Assembly: GCF_001673315.1 (NCBI RefSeq)
Contig: NZ_LZLQ01000124.1
Location: forward strand, 124,001 to 188,000
Length of the DNA stretch: 64,000 nt
Direction: 5' to 3'
Source: Mycobacterium asiaticum
GTDB lineage: Bacteria; Actinomycetota; Actinomycetes; Mycobacteriales; Mycobacteriaceae
The translations under genes were made by a program, and so were the position numbers. Of the stretch, positions 1-6,399 are shown piece by piece. The notes under the pieces are model-generated. The model was given only the letters and a program-made list of their open reading frames with translations, did not search any database and had not been told where the DNA came from. The number at the start of each line of letters is the position of its first letter. Positions within the stretch are counted from its first letter, which is position 1.

Positions 1-122
1 TGGGGTCGCCCCGCGCGTGCCGGATCCCTTTGCGGCTGATGCAGTGCGGCTGCTACAACCGGGTGCCGGGCTGATGCGACCGGATGAGAATCGACAAGCG
101 TAAGAACCGAAGGGGGAGTCCG

Positions 123-980
123 GTGTCAAGCCATCGCATTCTCGAAGTCCCCGTCACGGGTGGTCCGTACGCTCTGGCCGCAGGGCCCGACGGTGCGATG
201 TGGGTGACGCTGGTGCACAGCGGCGGGATCGCCCGCGTCGCCGGCGACGGTGGCCTCGACGTGTATCCGGTTGCGCCGGAGAGCAAGCCGTCGATCATCG
301 CCCCGGGGCCGGACGGCGCACTATGGTTTACCCGTACCGGTGATGACCGGATCGGGAGGATTACGGTAGATGGTGACCTCAGTGACGTTGAATTAGCCAG
401 CGGCACTGCTCCTTTCGGGCTCGCCGCGGGGCCGGACGGCGCGCTGTGGTTCACCGCCATGAACTCGGGCGTGGTGGGCCGGATCGACGTTGACGGGGTG
501 GTGACGGACGTCGCCGTTCCGGGAGGGATGCCCTCGATGCTCGCCGCTGGTCCCGACGGAGCATTGTGGTTCACGCTGAATCAAGCCAATGCGGTCGGTA
601 GGTTGTCGCTGACAGGCGACCTCACGATTCGCGACCTGCCGACGCCGGGTGCCGGTCCGGTTGGCATCACGGCCACACACGACGACGCGGTGTGGTTCAC
701 CGAAGTCCTGGCAGGCAAACTCGGCCGCATCCCGGTCGACGACGCTATCCAGGAACTCGACTTGCCGGGCAAGCCACATGCGGTGATAGCCAATCCGACC
801 GGCGGTGTCTGGGTGAGCCTATGGGGCTCCGACCAGATAGCCGGTGTCAGCGCCGACGGTGAGGTCACCTTGATCGACCTGCCCGCGGGCAGTGAGCCGC
901 ACGGCCTGGCGATCGGACCCGATGGGGCGTTGTGGGCAGCGCTGGAGGCCGGTTACGTCATGCGATTGCCGACGGTGTGA
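123..980 (+). CDS. vgb: Virginiamycin B lyase-like beta-propeller protein
   Basis: The 285-residue product is built of repeated blades with the motif GPDGALWFT, which recurs about every 42 residues. This is the seven-bladed propeller pattern of streptogramin B lyases, which linearise the cyclic depsipeptide by an elimination at the ester bond, with Mg2+. The residues expected for catalysis and metal binding are present: His219 in KPHAV, and Glu258 and His260 in EPHGL. Their spacing (39 and 2) is nearly that of the staphylococcal enzyme (40 and 2). I chose the GTG at 123 because AGGGGGAG lies just upstream, although the spacing is short; an ATG at 84 is also in frame. Natural substrate in a mycobacterium is unknown. 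Family assignment is firm, drug-inactivating activity is inference. Confidence 0.85.
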   Translation: MSSHRILEVPVTGGPYALAAGPDGAMWVTLVHSGGIARVAGDGGLDVYPVAPESKPSIIAPGPDGALWFTRTGDDRIGRITVDGDLSDVELASGTAPFGLAAGPDGALWFTAMNSGVVGRIDVDGVVTDVAVPGGMPSMLAAGPDGALWFTLNQANAVGRLSLTGDLTIRDLPTPGAGPVGITATHDDAVWFTEVLAGKLGRIPVDDAIQELDLPGKPHAVIANPTGGVWVSLWGSDQIAGVSADGEVTLIDLPAGSEPHGLAIGPDGALWAALEAGYVMRLPTV

Positions 981-1241
981 CGGTTGGGCAGTACTCACGC
1001 GGCGCGTGCTCCGCGGCACTCTCGGCATGCTTGATTGTGCGATGCCCGACCATTAATTCAATCCGGTTGCTGAGCAGAATCATTTGGCTTGATTCGCAAA
1101 TTTCCGCAGGTGGCATGGCCCTATTCCGATGGAAAGAAGGTTTGGATCAGTCGCTTTTGGTTATGCCGTTTGAGTGCGGTCTATCCCACCGGCAAATTGG
1201 GTGGCCGCTCGAACGATTGCGGAGTAAATAAGGAGCCCATC
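981..1241. other. Intergenic region, no gene seen
   Basis: About 260 bases of visibly lower GC than the neighbours. Open frames here are short and have no ribosome site. It presumably carries the promoter of the downstream secreted-protein gene, but I cannot point to a convincing -10/-35 pair. Confidence 0.5.
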
Positions 1242-1793
1242 GTGAGGGTCACAATCACCACACTCAAGGCGACCATCGGTGCCATGGGAATAGCGACGGC
1301 GGGCGCTTTCGGCGTCGGGACCGCTACTGCCGCGCCGCCGAATGTCCAACCGTTCGGCAGCAGGCAACAGCTGATCAGCGGGCCGATGATTACCACCTAC
1401 ACGGTCAGCAACCTGCAGCCCAGCACGATCACAATTCCCGGATACACGCCGAAAGGCACGCTCTACCAGGCGGATATCACCGCCAGATCGGATGCCGGCA
1501 CAGTCACCCCGATGGTCAAGAATTTCAGCGCCCGGGGGCCCAACGGACAGACCTACAAGCTGATCGACAAAGCCCAGGTACCGAATGGCCTCAACCCGGC
1601 GCCGATCCCGCAGGGCAGCGAATCGACCGGCAGCTTGTATTTCGACGCGACGGGGGCGCCGCCCAACGGTGTCGTCTACAACGACGGATTACAGGACATT
1701 CTTATCTGGACGTCGAACATCCCGGAAGCCGGGACGCCGAGTGAGTCGCCGTCAAACCCGGCTCCGGGTGGGCTTCCGGCCCCCGCGAGCTGA
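1242..1793 (+). CDS. Secreted MPT63-like protein (DUF1942)
   Basis: 183 residues. It begins with a Sec signal peptide (hydrophobic run ATIGAMGIATAGAFGVGT, cleavage near TATAA-PPN). The mature part matches the MPT63 immunoglobulin-like fold: VSNLQPSTITIPGY, GTVTPMVKNFSARGPNGQ, IPQGSESTGSLYFDATG and LQDILIW correspond one-to-one to stretches I recall from MPT63 (Rv1926c). A Pro/Ser-rich tail of about 25 residues (SESPSNPAPGG) is extra compared with MPT63. The GTG at 1242 is preferred over the in-frame upstream start because AAGGAG lies directly before it and the signal peptide then starts the protein. Function of this family is unknown; it is an abundant exported antigen in M. tuberculosis. Confidence 0.85.
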   Translation: MRVTITTLKATIGAMGIATAGAFGVGTATAAPPNVQPFGSRQQLISGPMITTYTVSNLQPSTITIPGYTPKGTLYQADITARSDAGTVTPMVKNFSARGPNGQTYKLIDKAQVPNGLNPAPIPQGSESTGSLYFDATGAPPNGVVYNDGLQDILIWTSNIPEAGTPSESPSNPAPGGLPAPAS

Positions 1794-1880
1794 TCCCATT
1801 CGGATAAGCACAAGCCCGAGCCTGGACGTCAGCCCTTCGCGTCACAGGCTTGCCCGCAGAAACTCGTCGACGCCGGCGGT

Positions 1881-2090
1881 TTACCGCGTGGTGGGTGACG
1901 ATTCGGTGAGGCCGCGAAAGACGATCGCCAGTAATCGGTCTGTGCTGTCGTCAACGGTCTCCGCAGCCACCGCGATCGCGTCGTCGACGGGGGTGATGCT
2001 GTCGGAAGGTCGACCCACCGCCGGGGTTGATGGCGGCCCCGGAGCAGCGCGGGTGTCAGCGCCGCTAGCGCTGCCGGACAGTGCTTTTCG
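1881..2090 (-). pseudogene. Possible remnant of a TetR-type regulator (C-terminal end)
   Basis: Read on the minus strand, the stretch ending in TAA at 1881 gives a helical, acidic peptide with DDSTDRLLAIVFRGL, which resembles the C-terminal helix of many actinobacterial TetR regulators. No helix-turn-helix domain or start is visible upstream. The remaining sequence between 1794 and 2283 holds nothing else I can support. Weak call; it could be chance coding potential in GC-rich DNA. Confidence 0.2.
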
Positions 2091-2283
2091 CGTCGATCGA
2101 CACTAAGTCTTCTGGCTGTGGCCGCACGCCTGGGTCGCTCGCGCAGCCTTTGCGGCTCACAGGAAGTTGCGATAAAACACCTATGCGATTGCAACAAACG
2201 CGGTAAACTACGTCCCTTACTTTGCGGCCCGACGATCGACTAAAGGGCCGACCGCCGCTCCGCTATAAGAAGCGGGGTGTCAG

Positions 2284-3798
2284 ATGTCGTTTGTCGTAAT
2301 GCAGAACGAGCTGTTGGCGGCGGCCGCCACAAAACTGGCGAATATCGGTTCGGCGATCAGCGAGGCCGGCGCCGCTGCGGCGGCGCCGACAACGGCGATA
2401 GTGGCGGCCGGTGCGGATGAGATATCGGCCGCGGTGACGCGGTTATTCGGCGCACACGCGGTCGATTACCAGGCCGTCAGTGCCCAAGTGTCGGGATATC
2501 AGCAGCAGTTTGCGCAGGCTTTGAACGCGGCCGGCGGCGCGTATGCCTACGCCGAAGCGGTCAACGCCGCGGCTGCGGCCAACCCATGGCAGGCCTTCCA
2601 GCAGCAAGTGCTCGATGTGATCAACGCACCCACCCAGGCGCTGCTGCAGCGCCCGTTGATTGGAGACGGTGCCAACGCAGCGCCGGGCTCCGGGGCGGCC
2701 GGTGGGGCCGGCGGTCTGTTGTGGGGCAATGGCGGCAACGGCGGCTCCGGCGCAACCAACATGTCCGGAGGCAATGGCGGGGGCGCCGGATTGATCGGAA
2801 ACGGCGGCACTGGCGGCGCGGCCGGGGTGGTTACCACCAGTCAACCCGACCGAGGCGGCGCGGGTGGCGCGGGAGGACTATTACTCGGCAACGGCGGTGC
2901 CGGAGGCGCTGGTGGCAACTATTTCAGCGCGGTTGCTGGCACGGCCGGTGCCGGCGGCCTCGGCGGGGATGCGGTCGGACTCTTCGGCCACGGGGGCGCC
3001 GGCGGTGTCGGCGGATTAGCACTGGGAACCGGTATTTCCGGCACCGGGGGCGCGGGCGGACACGGCGGCCACGGCGGCCTGATGTACGGCAACGGTGGCA
3101 CAGGTGGTGACGCGGGATTCGGCCTGTCGGGCGCCGTTGGCGGGGACGGCGGCGCCGCAGGAATGCTGAGCGGCAATGGTGGTTCCGGCGGCAGCGGCAG
3201 CGGCACCCAGCACGGCGGGAGTGGCGGCAATGCGGGTTTGATCGGCAACGGTGGTACCGGCGGAACCGGAGGACTCAACAACACCGCAGGCACCGCTGGC
3301 ACCGGGGGCGCGGGCGGGAACGGCGGCACGTTCTTCGGAGATGGCGGTCGCGGCGGTGACGGTGGCCAGCACATCAGTGGCGGTGCGGGTGGCGCCGGCG
3401 GGACCGGCGGCAATGCTGTGGGAATCTTCGGCAGCGGCGGACACGGCGGCACCGGCGGACAGGCCGCCAACACCGTCGGCGGAATCGGCGGTGCCGGTGG
3501 CAACGCCATGGGGTTGTTGGGCAACGGTGGCGGTGGCGGTACCGGGGGCAATGGTGCCTTCACGACGAGCGGCGGCAACGGCGGCAATGCCGCGCTCTTC
3601 GGCAGCGGTGGCAACGGTGGGAATGTAGGTGTCGGCCTCAATAGCCTCGCCGGCGCAAGTAAGGGCGGGACCGGCGGAAACGCCCAGTTGATCGGCAACG
3701 GCGGCGCCGGCGGCGACAGATACTATCCCAACAACACCGCCGGACAAGGCGGCGAAGGCGGCTTGTTATTCGGCCTGCCGGGGCCAACCGGTCTTTAG
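2284..3798 (+). CDS. PE_PGRS family protein
   Basis: 504 residues. Residues 1-95 form the PE domain (MSFVVMQNELLAAAATKLAN), an alpha-helical hairpin, followed by the YxxxE motif in YAYAE that serves as the ESX/type VII export signal. A linker with PLIGDGANA, typical of PE_PGRS proteins, leads into about 370 residues of Gly-Gly-Ala/Gly-Asn-Gly repeats (GNGGxGG units) and a short non-repetitive end (GLLFGLPGPTGL). These proteins are exported to the cell surface. The gene is monocistronic here. Its repeat region is also why long, false open frames appear on other frames of this stretch. The specific PE_PGRS orthologue cannot be named. Confidence 0.95.
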   Translation: MSFVVMQNELLAAAATKLANIGSAISEAGAAAAAPTTAIVAAGADEISAAVTRLFGAHAVDYQAVSAQVSGYQQQFAQALNAAGGAYAYAEAVNAAAAANPWQAFQQQVLDVINAPTQALLQRPLIGDGANAAPGSGAAGGAGGLLWGNGGNGGSGATNMSGGNGGGAGLIGNGGTGGAAGVVTTSQPDRGGAGGAGGLLLGNGGAGGAGGNYFSAVAGTAGAGGLGGDAVGLFGHGGAGGVGGLALGTGISGTGGAGGHGGHGGLMYGNGGTGGDAGFGLSGAVGGDGGAAGMLSGNGGSGGSGSGTQHGGSGGNAGLIGNGGTGGTGGLNNTAGTAGTGGAGGNGGTFFGDGGRGGDGGQHISGGAGGAGGTGGNAVGIFGSGGHGGTGGQAANTVGGIGGAGGNAMGLLGNGGGGGTGGNGAFTTSGGNGGNAALFGSGGNGGNVGVGLNSLAGASKGGTGGNAQLIGNGGAGGDRYYPNNTAGQGGEGGLLFGLPGPTGL

Positions 3799-3810
3799 CG
3801 TTCTGGACCC

Positions 3811-3891
3811 ACGCCGCCGATCGGATTGTCACTCACCGCATGTGGTTTGCCTGCCAGCTCCAGTTCCTGGATGGCATCGTCGACCGGGGAT
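3811..3891 (-). pseudogene. Inverted fragment of a second vgb copy
   Basis: Read on the minus strand this stretch encodes PVDDAIQELELAGKPHAV followed by a diverged NPIGG, against IPVDDAIQELDLPGKPHAV and NPTGG in the intact vgb gene (about 731-813). The DNA match runs for roughly 80 bases with about 80% identity by eye and ends abruptly on both sides. Orientation is opposite to vgb. It lies between the PE_PGRS stop codon and the left attachment site. It contains the region around the catalytic His but cannot encode a protein. Confidence 0.75.
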
Positions 3892-3934
3892 AGGTACGGC
3901 ACCGCGGATATCCTGTTTATGCAGGTCAAACGTG

Positions 3935-3960
3935 GGTGCCCCCGGCAGGATTCGAACCTG
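3935..3960. other. attL, duplicated 3' end of tRNA-Arg
   Basis: 26 bases identical to 13594-13619, starting GGTGCCCCCGGCAGG. The flanks differ immediately on both sides (G versus T before, A versus C after). Only the T arm and 3' acceptor strand are present, so this is not a tRNA gene. Confidence 0.9.
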
Positions 3961-4039
3961 ACGGACAGTTGCGACGTGGTGACTGTGATTACCTGCGGTT
4001 TCCATGCTTTGATCTGCAGATTCGGCACTTCCACCTACC

Positions 4040-4060
4040 CGGCAGTATATGACACTGCCG
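4040..4060. promoter_or_regulatory. Inverted repeat upstream of integrase
   Basis: CGGCAGT and ACTGCCG form a perfect 7-bp inverted repeat around the 7-base spacer ATATGAC, 50 bases before the integrase start and about 80 bases inside attL. It could be an operator for integrase control or a recombinase/excisionase arm site. No promoter can be assigned with confidence. Confidence 0.4.
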
Positions 4061-4110
4061 GACACATCGGTACACTCATGTTGTGCAAATATTGCGCGGA
4101 GATTCGGCAG

Positions 4111-5244
4111 ATGTCACGTAGGCGTCGTGGGTTCGGACGAATACGGAAGGAACGGTCGGGTCGCTACAGCGCGGCCTACATTGGCCCGGACGCGAACTTG
4201 CACCGCGCGCCCAGAACCTACGCAGCTGAGGCCGACGCTGAAGGATGGCTGGCAGCGGAACGACGAAAGATTGAGCTAGGCACCTGGGGCGCTGTCGAGC
4301 GCTCAGACGGAATCACGCTACGCGCCTACACCGACAGGTGGATCGAGCAACGATCACTGCGGCCTCGTACTCGCCATCACTATGAGTCGATGCTTGAGCG
4401 ACTGATCCTGTCTGATCTCGGCGACATAAAGATAGTCACGCTGACGCCGGCCAAGATTCGACAGTGGCATGCCGCGCTCGGCGCCGACCACCCAACGCGT
4501 AACGCGCACGCGTACGCGCTATTGCACGCCATCTGCGCGACAGCCGTCCAAGACGAAGTGCTCGATGCGAACCCTTGCCGCATCCGTGCAGCCATGCAGA
4601 CCAAACGCAAACGCGATGTCGATGTCCTCAGCCCGGCAGAGGTTGACCGGTTAGCATCCAAGATGCCAGCAGAGCTCCGTGCCAGCGTCATACTGGCCGC
4701 CTGGTGCGGACTGCGGTGGGGCGAGACCTCGGAACTCCGCCGCAAAGACCTCAGCAAAGACTGCGCCGCCCTACGCGTCCGCCGCGCAGTCACATACCGC
4801 AGAGGCGAGTTCATCGTAGGAGAACCGAAAACTGCAGCCGGCGTGCGAGATATCGCGGTCCCTCCGCACATACGACCAATCATCAAGGCACACCTCAAGA
4901 ACCACGTGGCTAGCGCCCCAGATTCGCTTCTTTTCACGGTTGCCCGTGAAAAGGGCGTCGATTCAACTGACACCCCTGGCGAGCGACATATGCACGGCGA
5001 CAATTACCGCCCACACTGGGAGAAGGCGCGGGCCGCCATTGGAAAACCCAACCTGCGCGTCCACGACCTACGTCACGTCGGTGCCGTTTTAGCTGCCCAA
5101 AGCGGTGCCACCACAGCAGAACTCATGCATAGGCTCGGTCACAGCACGCCGCAGATGGCCCTGCGGTATCAGCACGTCGCGGAGGGTCGTGATGCCGAGA
5201 TTGCCGAACGCTTATCCAAGCTGGCAGGAGGAAATCAGAAATGA
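4111..5244 (+). CDS. int: Tyrosine-family phage integrase
   Basis: 377 residues with all expected catalytic positions: Arg202 (CGLRWGE), His318 and Arg321 (HDLRH), His344 (RLGHS) and the nucleophile Tyr353 (LRYQH). Residues 1-60 look like an arm-binding domain (RRRRGFGRIRKERSGRYSA), residues about 75-160 like the SAM-like core-binding domain. It catalyses site-specific recombination between the phage attachment site and the 3' end of tRNA-Arg. The ATG at 4111 is chosen because it gives a usual N-terminus and has GGAG upstream; an ATG at 4078 is also in frame. The following gene overlaps by ATGA, so both are translated together. Confidence 0.95.
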   Translation: MSRRRRGFGRIRKERSGRYSAAYIGPDANLHRAPRTYAAEADAEGWLAAERRKIELGTWGAVERSDGITLRAYTDRWIEQRSLRPRTRHHYESMLERLILSDLGDIKIVTLTPAKIRQWHAALGADHPTRNAHAYALLHAICATAVQDEVLDANPCRIRAAMQTKRKRDVDVLSPAEVDRLASKMPAELRASVILAAWCGLRWGETSELRRKDLSKDCAALRVRRAVTYRRGEFIVGEPKTAAGVRDIAVPPHIRPIIKAHLKNHVASAPDSLLFTVAREKGVDSTDTPGERHMHGDNYRPHWEKARAAIGKPNLRVHDLRHVGAVLAAQSGATTAELMHRLGHSTPQMALRYQHVAEGRDAEIAERLSKLAGGNQK

Positions 5245-5591
5245 CGATTACAAAAGTGTTCTGTAGTCGAAGTTCTCGCGCCCACCGAATTGCAAGTATC
5301 GCTGCTGATGCGGAGGGTTTGATTCTGACCTATCGCAGCTCGGTGTTGACGACCCCCAGCGACCCGGAAGGGGTCGAATCTCCGCAGGACGGTATGAAAT
5401 ACCTATCAGCTGGGTCCGAGCAGCAACGCCGTTCGCCCGTCGGGGAAGTGGTACAGATCGACCTATGGTGCGCCGCATGCAAGACAGGCCATCCAGTTGA
5501 TGTCGGCGCCCTGTTCGGCGCGGCTCAGCGGCGCGAGAGCGCCGTCACCCTGACGAGCCGCGGCGCGTGGGAGGGCCTTTGGCAGCAGTGA
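5241..5591 (+). CDS. Hypothetical element protein
   Basis: 116 residues, starting at the ATG that overlaps the integrase stop codon. A CAAC pair (residues about 76-79, in DLWCAACKTGH) could bind metal but no second Cys pair is present. I do not recognise a family. Translational coupling to integrase suggests a role in integration or its control, which is inference only. Confidence 0.55.
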   Translation: MTITKVFCSRSSRAHRIASIAADAEGLILTYRSSVLTTPSDPEGVESPQDGMKYLSAGSEQQRRSPVGEVVQIDLWCAACKTGHPVDVGALFGAAQRRESAVTLTSRGAWEGLWQQ

Positions 5592-5592
5592 A

Positions 5593-5637
5593 CACACGTG
5601 TCACCAGGCGTGACATCAACGGCACGTGTGCTAACTT
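5593..5637 (+). promoter_or_regulatory. Candidate promoter with nested operator before xis
   Basis: Two inverted repeats overlap: CACACGTG (5593-5600) with CACGTGTG (5623-5630), and TGTCAC (5599-5604) with GTGACA (5610-5615). The second arm GTGACA is also a good -35 hexamer; 16 bases later TAACTT (5632-5637) may be the -10. A repressor bound here would cover the promoter. It is the only sizeable gap on the plus strand before the excisionase-helicase operon. Confidence 0.5.
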
Positions 5638-5689
5638 AAGTCTCAAGCAGCCTCGTCCTTTGGGCGTAACCTGATCTCCCTGGGCAAGA

Positions 5690-5711
5690 GACAAACCCCC
5701 GGAGGTTTGTC
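5690..5711 (+). promoter_or_regulatory. Hairpin enclosing the xis ribosome site
   Basis: GACAAACC and GGTTTGTC are a perfect 8-bp inverted repeat with the 6-base loop CCCGGA. The Shine-Dalgarno sequence GGAGG (5701-5705) lies in the loop and the 3' arm, and the xis ATG follows directly at 5712. Folding of the mRNA would hide the ribosome site. Confidence 0.55.
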
Positions 5712-5894
5712 ATGCCCAAGCGGCTCGAATCACTTTCTGCGGCGGCCGAATACGCCAACGTCCACCCAAGGACAATCCGCCGTTACATTGCCAGCGGCCG
5801 AATTAAGGCCTATCGCGTCGGGCCGCGGCTCATCAAGGTCGACCTTGATGAGCTAGAGGCCAGCTTCCAGCCCGTTGGTGGCGGTGCCGCATGA
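5712..5894 (+). CDS. xis: Excisionase-like HTH protein
   Basis: 60 residues of the MerR-like/helix_turn_helix_17 type: SLSAAAEYANVHPRTIRRYIASGRIKAYRVGPR. This is the usual form of excisionases and recombination directionality factors that bind attachment-site DNA and steer integrase to excision. Length is normal for the family. It is preceded by a GGAGG site inside a hairpin and followed by an ATGA overlap with the next gene, so it heads the early operon. It could alternatively act as a transcription regulator of the element. Confidence 0.8.
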   Translation: MPKRLESLSAAAEYANVHPRTIRRYIASGRIKAYRVGPRLIKVDLDELEASFQPVGGGAA

Positions 5895-6076
5895 CTCAAC
5901 GAAAAAGGCCGGCCCCTCCACAGAACCGGCCCATTCGCAACCACATCAATGCCTCAGAGTCTAGCGTTCGCTGCCGTCGTTGTCGCCGGCCGTTACGCGC
6001 GGTGTTGTCAGTGTCGCGTCAGCGTGGCCCGGTGTGCTGGCGCAAATGCCGTGTAGCCGAGGCGGTGGCCGCATGA
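5891..6076 (+). CDS. Small zinc-finger-like protein (DUF6011-like)
   Basis: 61 residues; four cysteines are arranged as CRRC and, 20 residues later, GPVCWRKC, the pattern of DUF6011-type treble-clef peptides often found in actinophage early regions. Start overlaps the xis stop (ATGA) and its own stop overlaps the next start in the same way. Role unknown; nucleic-acid binding is likely from the fold and basic N-terminus. Confidence 0.65.
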   Translation: MTQRKRPAPPQNRPIRNHINASESSVRCRRCRRPLRAVLSVSRQRGPVCWRKCRVAEAVAA

Positions 6077-6399
6077 GTTCCGCGATTTGGTCGCAACAAG
6101 TGAACTGGCTGACCGTCCACGAGTTTATCCGGCCCGTGCTCAATCAGGTCAGTGATTGGCCGACACTGGGGACACCTGCCTGGTGCAGCTTGGCGCATGA
6201 GGATCCGCGCAAATGGTGCGCCCTGCTGGACGGATCGCAGCACCACGCCTTACGGCTCGAGCTCAACCAGCAGGCCCGCGCCGAGGCTTCGAAAGGCGTA
6301 TCGGGTGCTGCCGACTGGTCGAAGCTGTCGCGAGAAATGCAGCAGCTCAGGGACTTCCGCGACGCTCGTCCCTGGGCGAAGCGGGTGGTCAGCCGATGA
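6073..6399 (+). CDS. DUF2742-like phage protein
   Basis: 108 residues beginning SSAIWSQQVNWLTVHEFIRPVL, with a conserved-looking aromatic start and a helical C-terminal half (WSKLSREMQQLRDFRDARPWAKR). From memory this matches the small protein encoded next to the helicase-like gene in phiRv1/phiRv2 (Rv1583c type). It overlaps both neighbours by ATGA and is therefore part of the same translation-coupled early operon. Biochemical function is unknown. Confidence 0.6.
   Translation: MSSAIWSQQVNWLTVHEFIRPVLNQVSDWPTLGTPAWCSLAHEDPRKWCALLDGSQHHALRLELNQQARAEASKGVSGAADWSKLSREMQQLRDFRDARPWAKRVVSR

Noticed and set aside
1585..2106. 173-codon plus-strand frame over the end of the MPT63-like gene
   Set aside because: It is an Arg/Ser-rich shadow of the secreted-protein gene in another frame.
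2700..3790. Repetitive DNA that could be taken for a CRISPR array
   Set aside because: The repeats are in-frame GNGGxGG codons of variable spacing without unique spacers. No CRISPR array or cas gene is present in the window.
2443..3832. Long frames on other strands within the PE_PGRS gene
   Set aside because: Proline-rich or Ala/Gly-rich shadows of the GGC/GGN repeat; no ribosome sites or families.
3935..3960. Possible second tRNA gene at the left border
   Set aside because: Only the T arm and 3' acceptor strand are present; D arm and anticodon are missing. It is an attachment site duplicate.
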